The notes below the pieces were generated by a model, which was not told the DNA's origin, ran no database searches, and was given only the letters and a program-made list of their open reading frames with translations. This document shows positions 37,884 through 46,172 of a stretch of DNA of 64,000 nt, piece by piece. Position 1 is the first letter of the stretch; every line of letters starts with the position of its first letter. This stretch comes from Paludibacteraceae bacterium (GTDB lineage Bacteria > Bacteroidota > Bacteroidia > Bacteroidales > Paludibacteraceae), in NCBI GenBank assembly GCA_017450435.1, contig JAFSTO010000030.1, positions 27,308-91,307 of the forward strand, in the 5' to 3' direction. The translations under genes and the position numbers were made by a program.

Positions 37884-38748
37884 GTACGGCAACTGATACA
37901 GCTACCACAATACTCAACCAGCCCACCCAAGCTGTGTCACCGGTACCGAAACTGTCAAGAGAACAGCTGTCGAGAGAGGAATGAGCACATATATAATACG
38001 CCACTGTGGCAACAGCATTATTCACAAAATGCGCGATAACCGACGTCCATAGACTCCCGCTCCACAAGACAAGATACCCGAACAAGGCTCCTAAAAGCAT
38101 ACGAGGCACAAAACCGTAAAACTGAAAATGGATAAAACTAAAGAGTGCAGCTGTCACCCACACAGACAGATGCATTCTTTTTTTTGTTGTAGCGCAACTT
38201 AATCCCCCCCCATTTAGACAAAGATTAAGCATCACTCCTCTAAAGCACAACTCCTCTCCCACAGCAGGTAGCAAAGCAATAAGTACAATGTTCGCCAACA
38301 ACCCACCAATATTGTCAGCGTGTAGCAAACGCTCGGTCAGCATAGCAGCCTCTTCCTCCTTTTGCTTGAGGGTCTCCTCCAGATCTGCGAGAAATGATGG
38401 TAACTCTACACGACCGTTCCAATCAGCGAGCATATTGATGCCGGGCACGGCACATAACATCAGCAGTGGGACAAGCCAATACACATGCGGCGAAGCAGGC
38501 GGCACACACCGTAATTCCTTTAAGGGCGACGGCGACCAGCACCAAACAGCAACGATTGCAGGCAGAATAAACACAAGCAACGACTGCAGAACCTGAACCG
38601 TTCGCAGAACAGACAATTCATTCAACCCAAACGAACCAAGAAATCTTGCTATTATCATCAACAAGATGAAAGCACCTGTCATTAGAGCAATCCAAAGCAA
38701 TGCTTTCCATATAGGATGAGAAGAGTTGAGGCGTGTACGTAGAGACAT
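37837..38748 (-). CDS. CPBP-family intramembrane metalloprotease
   Basis: The start at 38748 (MSLRTRLNSSHP) is preferred to the longer frame because it places the gene 65 bases after a good promoter box. The 303-residue product has about eight hydrophobic helices and the three CPBP motifs in order: GEELCFRGVM (EExxxR), FSFIHFQFYGFVPR (FxxxH) and IAHFVNN (HxxxN/B). These are the Abi/Rce1-like glutamic intramembrane proteases that act on membrane-bound or prenylated substrates; in bacteria some give bacteriocin self-immunity. No bacteriocin gene is nearby, so a housekeeping role is more likely. Confidence 0.9.
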   Translation of the reverse strand: MSLRTRLNSSHPIWKALLWIALMTGAFILLMIIARFLGSFGLNELSVLRTVQVLQSLLVFILPAIVAVWCWSPSPLKELRCVPPASPHVYWLVPLLMLCAVPGINMLADWNGRVELPSFLADLEETLKQKEEEAAMLTERLLHADNIGGLLANIVLIALLPAVGEELCFRGVMLNLCLNGGGLSCATTKKRMHLSVWVTAALFSFIHFQFYGFVPRMLLGALFGYLVLWSGSLWTSVIAHFVNNAVATVAYYICAHSSLDSCSLDSFGTGDTAWVGWLSIVVAVSVAVLMRNVCQQQSAEPLP

Positions 38749-38812
38749 GTTTACATAATTATATAAAAGGTGAGAAAAAATCACAAGAGTTATATTCGCG
38801 GAAAATTTTTCA

Positions 38813-38842
38813 CAAAGATACAAATAAATTTGTATATAGCAA
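38813..38842 (-). promoter_or_regulatory. Promoter TTG-N19-TATCTTTG for the CPBP gene
   Basis: Minus-strand TTG (38842-38840) and TATCTTTG (38820-38813), 64 bases upstream of the ATG at 38748. It lies back to back with the topA promoter. Confidence 0.65.
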
Positions 38843-38869
38843 AGCTGCTAAAAAAAATAATTATCAAAT

Positions 38870-38900
38870 TTGCTCATTTAAAAAAATTGTAGTAATTTTG
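38870..38900 (+). promoter_or_regulatory. Promoter TTG-N20-TAATTTTG for topA
   Basis: TTG at 38870-38872 and TAATTTTG at 38893-38900, 31 bases before the topA ATG. Confidence 0.7.
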
Positions 38901-38931
38901 CCGCCGTTTTGTAAAGTCTACACTAACAAAT

Positions 38932-41253
38932 ATGAGCAAAAACCTCGTTATAGTAGAGTCTCCTGCCAAAGCAAAGACGATAGAGAAATTCCTCGGAAAA
39001 GACTATCACGTGATGTCCTCTCAAGGTCACATACGCGATATTGAAGGTAGTGGTAAGAATGGCATCGGTATTGATTTCAACAACCACTACCAGCCTCATT
39101 ATGTCATTGACAGCAGCAAACACAAACTCATTCAATCTCTTCAAACAGAAGCCTCGAAGGCAGACACCGTGTGGCTGGCCTCCGATGAGGACCGCGAGGG
39201 AGAGGCTATAGCCTGGCACCTGCAGGAAGTACTTAAGCTGCCGGTCGAAAAGACCAAACGTATAGTTTTCCATGAGATAACTCCCGACGCAATACGTGAG
39301 GCCATTCTGCACCCCCGCACCATTGACTATAACCTCGTCAATGCACAACAAGCCCGCCGTGTGATGGACAGGATAGTCGGATTTGAACTGTCACCTATAC
39401 TTTGGAAAAAAATAATGACCGGTCTGTCAGCCGGCAGAGTACAGTCAGTGGCTGTACGCCTGATAGTAGAACGAGAGCGGGAGATTGAGACGTTTCAAAG
39501 TACTTCACAATACCGCATAAACGCCGATTTCATCGGCAAAACGACAAGCGAAGAGGATTTCACTCTTCATACAGAGCTCAATCATCGTTTTCAGACACAA
39601 GATGAGGCTCAGCAGTATCTACAGTCCCTCATAGGCGCAACATTCACAGTCAGCGACGTGCAAAAAAAACCCGGCAAGAAAAGTCCGGCCCCACCTTTCA
39701 CAACCTCCACTCTGCAACAAGAGGCTGCAAGAAAACTGCACTTTCCCGTCTCGAAGACGATGCGTATAGCGCAAACGCTGTATGAAGACGGAAAAATAAC
39801 CTACATGCGTACAGACTCAGTCAACCTCTCCAATCTGGCACTCAATACCAGCAAGCAAGAGATATTGTCAGAGTATGGTGAGAGTTACCATCAGCCCCGA
39901 CGCTTTCACACCACATCAAAAGGTGCACAAGAGGCCCACGAAGCCATTCGTCCATCATATCTCAACCAGCGAACAATACAAGGCTCAGCTGATGAGAAAA
40001 AACTCTACGAACTGATTTGGAAACGCACCATGGCATCGCAGATGGCAGACGCCAAGATTGAGACAACGCGCATTGAGGTGACAGCCGTCGGCGTACCTTA
40101 CGCTTTCGTAGCAACCGGTGAGGTGGTTCTTTTCGACGGTTTTATGCGCCTCTACGTACAGTCCAACGATGACGAAGAAGAGCAGACGTCTAACCATCTG
40201 CCACCTATCAAGACCGGCGTTGAAGTGCAGGATATGAAAACAACGGCAACAGAGGTATTCAGCAAAGCTCCGCTCAGATATAACGAGGCTTCACTCGTAA
40301 AGAAGATGGAAGAGCTGGGTATCGGTCGTCCGTCAACCTATGCTACCATCATTGAGACGATAAAGATGCGCAAATACGTTGAGACAGGCAACGTTAAAGG
40401 AACACAGCGCAACTGTAATATCCTCACACTACAAGGAGAAAAAATCAAAGCGTCAGTCAAGAAAGAAACAGAAGGTGCCGAGAACCAAAAACTATTGCCT
40501 ACAGACCTCGGCAGAGCCACCAATGATTTTCTGGTTCAGCAATTTCCCGATATCTTGAGTTATGATTTCACCGCTGATGCCGAGAAGTCGTTTGACGATG
40601 TAGCTGAAGGCAGCACCGACTGGGTTAATGCTGTTGACACATTCTACCACGCCTTCCATCCTGAGATAGAAAAAGTACCGGCAGGTAAGATACCGGCACG
40701 CGAATTAGGCACCGACCCCAAAACAGGCTTACCCGTATCCGCAAAGATAACAAAGAGCGGTCCTTGCGTACAACTCGGTTCAACAGAAAGCGAAGACAAA
40801 CCGCGCTTTGCATCTATACCGCAAGGCAAATCAATATATACCATCACCCTCGAAGAAGCCCTTGAATTATTTGACCACAGCCTGCCATATACACTTGGAG
40901 AAATAGATGGCAAAGAGGTGGTCGTCGGCAGTGCCAAATACGGACCATACTTGCGGATTGACAATGAGTTCATTTCCCTCCCCAAAACTATTGACCCGCT
41001 CAATATAACAATGGAGGAGGCAATCGCCCTTGTCAACAAGCACAAACAACTGCAACAGCCGATACATGTATTTGGCGACATCTTCGTACTACACGGCCGA
41101 TATGGTGCTTATATCAAACAAGGCGACAGCAACTATAAGATACCAAGAGGGACAGAGCCGGAGAGCCTGACAGAAGAACAATGCAGAAACATTATTGCTG
41201 CTTCCCAAGAGGCAGGAGGGACTCCAAAGAAGCATTTCTTTAAGAAAAAATAA
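38932..41253 (+). CDS. topA: DNA topoisomerase I
   Basis: A 773-residue type IA topoisomerase. The Toprim domain opens with LVIVESPAKAKTIEKFLG and contains SDEDREGEAIAWHL; the catalytic tyrosine is Y291 in KITYMRTDSVNLS; EAHEAIRPS and GIGRPSTYATII follow. The C-terminal part carries TopoI C-terminal repeat modules (KTGLPVSAKITKSGPCVQLG, SAKYGPYLRID, YGAYIKQG) rather than the Cys4 zinc fingers of E. coli TopA, which is normal for Bacteroidetes. It relaxes negative supercoils. Confidence 0.96.
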   Translation: MSKNLVIVESPAKAKTIEKFLGKDYHVMSSQGHIRDIEGSGKNGIGIDFNNHYQPHYVIDSSKHKLIQSLQTEASKADTVWLASDEDREGEAIAWHLQEVLKLPVEKTKRIVFHEITPDAIREAILHPRTIDYNLVNAQQARRVMDRIVGFELSPILWKKIMTGLSAGRVQSVAVRLIVEREREIETFQSTSQYRINADFIGKTTSEEDFTLHTELNHRFQTQDEAQQYLQSLIGATFTVSDVQKKPGKKSPAPPFTTSTLQQEAARKLHFPVSKTMRIAQTLYEDGKITYMRTDSVNLSNLALNTSKQEILSEYGESYHQPRRFHTTSKGAQEAHEAIRPSYLNQRTIQGSADEKKLYELIWKRTMASQMADAKIETTRIEVTAVGVPYAFVATGEVVLFDGFMRLYVQSNDDEEEQTSNHLPPIKTGVEVQDMKTTATEVFSKAPLRYNEASLVKKMEELGIGRPSTYATIIETIKMRKYVETGNVKGTQRNCNILTLQGEKIKASVKKETEGAENQKLLPTDLGRATNDFLVQQFPDILSYDFTADAEKSFDDVAEGSTDWVNAVDTFYHAFHPEIEKVPAGKIPARELGTDPKTGLPVSAKITKSGPCVQLGSTESEDKPRFASIPQGKSIYTITLEEALELFDHSLPYTLGEIDGKEVVVGSAKYGPYLRIDNEFISLPKTIDPLNITMEEAIALVNKHKQLQQPIHVFGDIFVLHGRYGAYIKQGDSNYKIPRGTEPESLTEEQCRNIIAASQEAGGTPKKHFFKKK

Positions 41254-41291
41254 CTATTTTACGCCAATATTTGTTTTTTTGTGCTAAAAAT

Positions 41292-41322
41292 TTGTCAAAG
41301 TCAAAAAAAAGCAGTACTTTTG
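41292..41322 (+). promoter_or_regulatory. Promoter TTG-N20-TACTTTTG
   Basis: TTG at 41292-41294 and TACTTTTG at 41315-41322, 43 bases before the ATG at 41365. Confidence 0.7.
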
Positions 41323-41364
41323 TACCTCGTAAATACAAAAACACATTTACAAAAAAATACCACT

Positions 41365-41751
41365 ATGAAAAAAGCAATTCTTCTTTGTCTTGCAGCAGTA
41401 GCATTGATGTTTACATTTCAATCCTGCAAAGTAGAGACCTCAAAGGTGACGGTTTACGTTGAGGACCAATTAGGTATGCCTGTTGCTAACCGCTATGTTT
41501 TATATACCGACCTTGCGTCAACTATTATTGACACAGCTATTCCGGACCCCACTGATCCGCTGGGAGTAGACGGCTATTCATACGCTCAAACCAACACTGC
41601 CGGATACGTAACCATCAATATTGAGTTGGCTGTAAAAAGTCTTAAATACTATTTCTACGTATATGATGATGGTTCAAAGGAGTGGAAAGAGCAGTCTATA
41701 ACCCTCAAGAGAGGAGAAAATGCAGAGTTAGAGTTTGTGGTTAACAGATAA
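41365..41751 (+). CDS. Small lipoprotein with an Ig-like/carboxypeptidase-regulatory fold
   Basis: The 128-residue start at 41365 is fixed by a lipoprotein signal (MKKAILLCLAAVALMFTFQSC, lipid-bearing Cys near residue 20) and by the promoter upstream. The mature part reads as a small beta-sandwich: TSKVTVYVEDQLGMPVANRYVLYTD... QTNTAGYVTINIE...YFYVYDDGSKEWKEQSITLKRGENAELEFVV, close to transthyretin/carboxypeptidase-regulatory-like domains. Function unknown. It is the last chromosomal gene before tRNA-Pro and is followed by a hairpin. Confidence 0.8.
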   Translation: MKKAILLCLAAVALMFTFQSCKVETSKVTVYVEDQLGMPVANRYVLYTDLASTIIDTAIPDPTDPLGVDGYSYAQTNTAGYVTINIELAVKSLKYYFYVYDDGSKEWKEQSITLKRGENAELEFVVNR

Positions 41752-41768
41752 TTAACCTACATAAATAA

Positions 41769-41811
41769 ACACAAACATAAATTGTAGTGAACTGCATGTT
41801 TATGCTTGTGT
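41769..41811 (+). terminator. Hairpin after the lipoprotein gene
   Basis: ACACAAACATAAA / TTTATGCTTGTGT pair at 12 of 13 positions, with a 17-base loop. No T-run follows. Confidence 0.5.
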
Positions 41812-41832
41812 AAAGAGCAATCGTAAGATGAT

Positions 41833-43515
41833 TTACCGGCAAGCCGGACTTGCTAATACATTCTGACGATTTGCCGCGAGAAGTAGCGCAGTTGGTAGCG
41901 CACTACGTTCGGGACGTAGGGGTCGGGCGTTCGAGTCGCCTCTTCTCGACCAAGAAGCGAATTGAAGCAAATTCAGTTTGCTTCTGGCTTTTATTTGCGC
42001 CTGTAATTCATTGTAAGACAATAGAATGAGAACGAACGCCACGTTCGTTCGAGGCGTTCGAGAAATCCCAGAATTGTTATCATATTCAATTCCGTCTGGA
42101 AACACTAAAAACTCTAATTTTCTGCGGCTTCCACTATCCATCTTACTCCATAAACTACCTAATTGTGAGGCAGTTACGAGAGCCTTATCTGTTTTTGATG
42201 AGACGTTCGAGGAAAGTTCGTTAACTACCCTGAACTTTTCATCAATTTGGGTAATCTGCTCAAGGAGTATCTTCTTAGCCACTTCATAATCCTCTTTATC
42301 TATCTCCCCTACTGCATTACGCAATCTAACCTTATCTAATCTTCCCATCAACTCTGTTTTCCTTGCCTTCAAAACCTTATTGTTATCCTCATTCTCCTTG
42401 TTCTGCTCTTTGAGTTCCCTCTCTATAATCCTTTTGAGTAAAGGCATGTAACGCTCATCGACCCGATAGGCTCCCAACATTTCCCCGAACTCCTTGTGAA
42501 CAGAATCAGCATTCACATTGCATTTGCAACCATAAGTGCTGCACTTATAGTAGCGATAGAGCCGTTCTCTGCCGTTCTTGTTCTTGCGGTGAGCCTCATA
42601 ACCAGATAACACACAGCCGCAGCGCGCACAACGGATGAAGGTGTTCATTGGAGCATACTCAGGTTCTTTCGCCTGCTCATAGCCCGCGAAAGACGAGCCG
42701 TTCGCCTTTCTAAAGGTCGGCTCGTCAATCAATGCAGGGAAGTTCCCTTTGATACGGTGTTCCTCATTCTCAATGAGTTCACTCTCAATATACCCATAGT
42801 AGAAGGGGTTCTGAAGAATCTTGCTGAGGCGTTTGAGGTGCATTGGTCTTCCGCTCTTCAGCCTCAGCCCAAGAGCATTCAACTTATCCACAATATCATG
42901 CAACTTCTCACCCCGCGCTCTCCATATCCAAGCGTTACGAAGCAGTTCGCCCATAGGGGTAATTGCCAACACATGATGGATGCCCTCTTTGCGTACGCGT
43001 TTATACCCAAATGGTACTTGCAGACACCACTCACCGCGATTGAGAGCGGCTATTGTGCCCGAATAGGTGGCTTCACGCCTAACCTCATTATCATAGTTGT
43101 TGAAGATATCGCGAATGCTATCCATCATCCGACTTGCTTTGTCATCAGGGTCGTAACTCTCCTTAACAGGAATCACGAATATCCCATTTTGGCGCAAGCG
43201 AGATTTGGAAGCCATCGTTTCCTCTCCAGAACGTCCAAAGCGGGAGGAGGTGTGCACCAAGATAACATTTACCTCCTTATCCTTGCGAGCGAGAGCAATC
43301 ATTTTGTTGAATCCCTTTCCTTCGGTCTTTGCGCTCTCATAGTGCCCTCCAAGATAATACTTAATGCGGATTCCATTCTCAGCGGCAAAGCGTTCACAAT
43401 CCTCTCGCTGAGTATCAAGAGAGCAATTCTCTTTCTCCTGCTGATAGGATGATACACGCGTCCAGACGATAGCCACCTTGCGGCTCAAGTCTTTGTAACT
43501 AACTTTCTTTTTCAT
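41833..43515 (-). CDS. Large serine recombinase (integrase)
   Basis: A 560-residue reading frame: resolvase catalytic domain 1-155 with the nucleophile serine in WTRVSSYQ (22/23) and the HTSSRFGRSGE motif; recombinase domain (about 175-285); a zinc ribbon with CARCGC and CSTYGCKC; and a coiled coil (about 380-450). This is the integrase type used by ICEs and phages. The domains end near IKARSK; the following residues (SRRGDSNARPLRPERSALPT...) are the antisense translation of tRNA-Pro and its surroundings, so the stop codon lies beyond the attachment site. The native end of the protein before integration was probably different. It is preceded by a 42-residue gene whose stop is 3 bases before this ATG. 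Confidence 0.9.
   Translation of the reverse strand: MKKKVSYKDLSRKVAIVWTRVSSYQQEKENCSLDTQREDCERFAAENGIRIKYYLGGHYESAKTEGKGFNKMIALARKDKEVNVILVHTSSRFGRSGEETMASKSRLRQNGIFVIPVKESYDPDDKASRMMDSIRDIFNNYDNEVRREATYSGTIAALNRGEWCLQVPFGYKRVRKEGIHHVLAITPMGELLRNAWIWRARGEKLHDIVDKLNALGLRLKSGRPMHLKRLSKILQNPFYYGYIESELIENEEHRIKGNFPALIDEPTFRKANGSSFAGYEQAKEPEYAPMNTFIRCARCGCVLSGYEAHRKNKNGRERLYRYYKCSTYGCKCNVNADSVHKEFGEMLGAYRVDERYMPLLKRIIERELKEQNKENEDNNKVLKARKTELMGRLDKVRLRNAVGEIDKEDYEVAKKILLEQITQIDEKFRVVNELSSNVSSKTDKALVTASQLGSLWSKMDSGSRRKLEFLVFPDGIEYDNNSGISRTPRTNVAFVLILLSYNELQAQIKARSKLNLLQFASWSRRGDSNARPLRPERSALPTALLLAANRQNVLASPACR
41877..41952 (+). tRNA. tRNA-Pro (anticodon CGG)
   Basis: A complete 76-base cloverleaf: acceptor CGAGAAG pairs with CTTCTCG, D arm GCGC-AGTTGGTA-GCGC, anticodon stem CTACG/CGTAG around TTCGGGA (anticodon CGG, reading CCG), T arm with GTTCGAGTC, discriminator A and an encoded CCA. 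It is the apparent insertion site for the element on its right, whose recombinase frame runs antisense through it. Confidence 0.95.
41964..41990 (+). terminator. Terminator after tRNA-Pro
   Basis: GAAGCAAA / TTTGCTTC perfect 8-bp stem with a 5-base loop, then TGGCTTTTATTT. It lies inside the recombinase reading frame on the opposite strand. Confidence 0.7.
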
Positions 43516-43518
43516 ATT

Positions 43519-43647
43519 CTAAAAGTTGTTAATGTTTTTAATAATCAGATTCGCCAACTGTTCCAACTGACAAATAATTTGCTCTTGTTGCTGAGGCTCG
43601 CGAATGCCTACTGCAACCAAATCTTCTATGTCGTTGATACCTTTCAC
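43519..43647 (-). CDS. 42-residue protein coupled to the recombinase gene
   Basis: GTG start at 43647, product MKGINDIEDLVAVGIREPQQ then QEQIICQLEQLANLIIKN-type coiled sequence. The stop is 3 bases ahead of the recombinase ATG, and a canonical promoter (43672-43702) lies 25 bases upstream. Its size and its position as leading gene of an integrase operon would suit a recombination accessory or directionality protein, but no family is recognised. It is too short for usual ORF cut-offs. Confidence 0.6.
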   Translation of the reverse strand: MKGINDIEDLVAVGIREPQQQEQIICQLEQLANLIIKNINNF

Positions 43648-43671
43648 CGCGGTCGTTTTTGAAATCTGGTG

Positions 43672-43702
43672 CAAAGGTACTGCTTTAGTCGCATATAGGC
43701 AA
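43672..43702 (-). promoter_or_regulatory. Promoter TTG-N20-TACCTTTG for the recombinase operon
   Basis: Minus-strand TTG (43702-43700) and TACCTTTG (43679-43672), 20 bases apart, 25 bases before the GTG of the 42-residue gene. Confidence 0.7.
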
Positions 43703-43842
43703 TACCTTGAGCAAGAAAGTGTTACCTAAAAAAGTTGTTCAAGGTATTGTATGTGTCAATACTTTTGTTATCGCCTGCGCCCGCGCTTTTAATATAAGGT
43801 GTGAACTGCTTCCCAAATCCATTCCAATCCTGACCAAAATTC

Positions 43843-43873
43843 TTGCGTATATGCATCTTATATGCTATCTTTG
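43843..43873 (+). promoter_or_regulatory. Promoter TTG-N20-TATCTTTG for the Rep-like gene
   Basis: TTG at 43843-43845 and TATCTTTG at 43866-43873, 28 bases before the ATG at 43902. Confidence 0.7.
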
Positions 43874-43901
43874 CAGTTATAACCGAATAAAGGACATTGA
43901 T

Positions 43902-44888
43902 ATGAGTAACTATTTTCAAACATTTAATGCAATGGCAAAGTGCAAAGCAATCAAAATTGGCATAGACTGGCTGAAGGTCTGCTGCCGACAAAACCCTGAA
44001 CTCCCTCTGTGGGAAGAGTTGAAGAACGGACGTAAGTATTTCGGACAAAACAAAGAATTGATGATTAAAGACATTTCTCAGTCAATGCTTCGTATTGATG
44101 CCGTAGTCACTACTCTTGATGAAAATGGTGACTATAAACGGCTGGCAGAACTTACGGTCTATCCCCATTCGGTAGAAACTAAAGTTTCTTCTGACATGTA
44201 TGGTAAAGCATTTCTACGCCTCTACAATGAATGGCTTTACCAACCTGAAGGAATCGGGTATCTAATGGGGACAATCAGTAATCTTCATCTGGAGTTCAAC
44301 AACATTACTCGCTTGGATATTGCTTTAACTTCTATTCATGTAAACTTCTCTCGTTTCATTCTCAAAGCCATCCGAGAGCCATCGATCGATATGGTGTATC
44401 GTGGCAGTGTATGGCATGGGGCTGATGCTGAGGCTATTCCCGAATTATGCGTTACGCAATCCATTTCGCGTAAGGGCAAGATTCGCAATACTGAAACCAT
44501 ATATTGTGGAATGGCAAAGAACAAGGATGTACAAATGTGTTCCTACAACAAGAATGCTGAAATTGCGTCTAATAATGATGTAAAACGTTCAACTCTCTGC
44601 CAGTGGTTAGAGTTGCCAGAAAACAGCAAAAGTCCCATTTATCGACTTGAAATACAATTAAGAAATGAAGACCTCAATGAGCAATTAGAAACAATGTTGG
44701 GTAGTAAACATAATGTAGATTACATGCATTTGCGCGCGGGAGGCATCTTATGGAAGATTATGGATGATAACTTCCTGTTCAAACTTATGTACTATGGTCT
44801 TCATCGAATAATGCATTTCCGTAAAGGAAGGAAACAGTTGTCAATCTTTGACATTTGTCCTCTGGATGGTGTAACTCTTCTTAATTAA
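43902..44888 (+). CDS. Replication-initiation-factor-like protein (Rep_trans type)
   Basis: Start at 43902 follows a clean promoter; the in-frame codons upstream are inside that promoter. The 328-residue product shows the pattern of rolling-circle initiators of the Rep_trans family: GIDWLKV near the start, LHLEFNNITRLDIALTS (the RxDIA strand), QMCSYNKNAEI (YNK in place of the common YDK) and YRLEIQLRNEDLN. I cannot place the catalytic tyrosine with certainty. Such proteins nick and start replication of small plasmids, phages and integrative elements. The neighbouring gene-free stretch would be the natural place for its origin. Family assignment is moderate. Confidence 0.6.
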   Translation: MSNYFQTFNAMAKCKAIKIGIDWLKVCCRQNPELPLWEELKNGRKYFGQNKELMIKDISQSMLRIDAVVTTLDENGDYKRLAELTVYPHSVETKVSSDMYGKAFLRLYNEWLYQPEGIGYLMGTISNLHLEFNNITRLDIALTSIHVNFSRFILKAIREPSIDMVYRGSVWHGADAEAIPELCVTQSISRKGKIRNTETIYCGMAKNKDVQMCSYNKNAEIASNNDVKRSTLCQWLELPENSKSPIYRLEIQLRNEDLNEQLETMLGSKHNVDYMHLRAGGILWKIMDDNFLFKLMYYGLHRIMHFRKGRKQLSIFDICPLDGVTLLN

Positions 44889-45385
44889 CAAACACCCCTC
44901 TCAATGCATGGTCAGAACGATGTACTTTGCTGATATACGGCAAAATATAGCGTTCTGATTCGTGCAATTTATTCATACACTCCCTCCATAGTACCACCTA
45001 TCTGGTAGTCCTACCTATGTATTACTGAACAGAGTTGTCTATGTATCTTCTACCCTGTACTAAGAATTAACACACCCTATTTCAAAGAACACGGTTCTCT
45101 CCAGATTTTTTCTGGAAATTTTACCTCAAATCCGTTAAGAAAAGTACCTCAAAATGGCTTGTTTTAATTCAAATACTACCTACACCTCTATAGTATATTA
45201 GGGACTCAAGATGCGCTCAGACCGCTATTTCACTGACATTTCACCCTCGCAAGTACGGTACTCTATGCGAATTGTACGGTATTTCCTAAAATTCTATAGA
45301 AAAACTACCCCTATAGACCTAAGAAAGAGGCGCATCCAACCGCTTCGACACGCCCCTTTCAAGATGGTTTGCACAACTCAGTTGG
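44889..45385. other. Gene-free stretch after the Rep-like gene, possible origin
   Basis: 497 bases with no credible frame. It holds short repeated words: TACCTCAAA twice (about 45122 and 45151), CCTAYCTA/ACCTATG words near 44998-45025, a TCCAGA-T5-TCTGGA hairpin (45100-45116) and several ACCTCTATAG/CCCTATAG words near 45181-45320. The combination next to an initiator-like gene suggests an origin of replication or nick site; nothing here proves it. Confidence 0.4.
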
Positions 45386-46141
45386 TTATTCTTCAATAGG
45401 TAAAATATCACTCGTTACATATTGCCAATAGTCCTGTTTATATGCCTCTACACCATTCTTGGGAACATACAACTTAAATAAGGGAACATCTGAAAAGTCT
45501 TGTTCACTTGCACCCATCAAAAAACTATACTTGTATGCGTATGATTCCTTATCTACCGTATAATACTGGCTCTCTACTTTATTCGGTAGCGGGGTATAAC
45601 AGATAATTTCTGCTAATGATGTGCATCCTTGAAATGCAGAACCTGCAAGTGATACCATGTGATTTCCAAATGATACTCTTTTTAATTTAGTGCTTCTAAA
45701 GAAAGCATACCCATCAACTTTTTCAACTGAGTTGGGTAATGTAATAGAGTTTAATTCGGAGCAGTCTGCAAAGGCTTGTTCCCAGACCATATACACAATC
45801 CATTCCTTTCCTTCAAGACGAAGAGAAGATGGTATAACCACATCACCGCTATATCCATATTCGGGCTTGTCAACATCTTTATTATTCTTATAGTATGTAC
45901 CATGGTTAATGACACAGAGTTTGTCATCTCCAAGTTGAATGCTTTCCACTAATTCACAAAAATATAGTCTTTGACCACTCTTTAATATCACCTCATACAT
46001 GCCTCCCTTCTTAGTGTAACTATAATCAGCAGTCTCAGTATCACCATTACTGGGGTCTTCTGGGGTATTACCACCCTTACAACCCATAAAGGTAAACGAA
46101 AGCGCAATAGCCGCAGCAAACACTAATAACTTTGTTTTCAT
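45386..46141 (-). CDS. Lipoprotein with BspA-type leucine-rich repeats (third of three)
   Basis: A 251-residue lipoprotein: signal ending FTFMGC with the lipidation Cys near residue 21, a GGNTPEDPSNGDTE linker, then an LRR_5/BspA-like region (DCSELNSITLPNSVEKVDGYAFFRSTKLKRVSF...AFQGCTSLAEIICY) and a closing segment VPKNGVEAYKQDYWQ. BspA repeats mediate attachment to host or bacterial surfaces. It is the most diverged of the three tandem paralogues, sharing signal, linker and the VYVPxxxVEAYK end. Spacing of 31 bases from the previous gene supports one transcript. Confidence 0.8.
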   Translation of the reverse strand: MKTKLLVFAAAIALSFTFMGCKGGNTPEDPSNGDTETADYSYTKKGGMYEVILKSGQRLYFCELVESIQLGDDKLCVINHGTYYKNNKDVDKPEYGYSGDVVIPSSLRLEGKEWIVYMVWEQAFADCSELNSITLPNSVEKVDGYAFFRSTKLKRVSFGNHMVSLAGSAFQGCTSLAEIICYTPLPNKVESQYYTVDKESYAYKYSFLMGASEQDFSDVPLFKLYVPKNGVEAYKQDYWQYVTSDILPIEE

Positions 46142-46172
46142 AATTTCTTTGATTGTTGATTCACAAATCCGT

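Noticed and set aside
41833-41960. Recombinase C-terminal tail SRRGDSNARPLRPERSALPT as a protein domain
   Set aside because: This is the familiar antisense translation of a tRNA gene, not a protein motif.
42757-43452. A 231-codon plus-strand frame inside the recombinase gene
   Set aside because: Antisense to conserved resolvase and recombinase motifs and lacking any promoter or family pattern.
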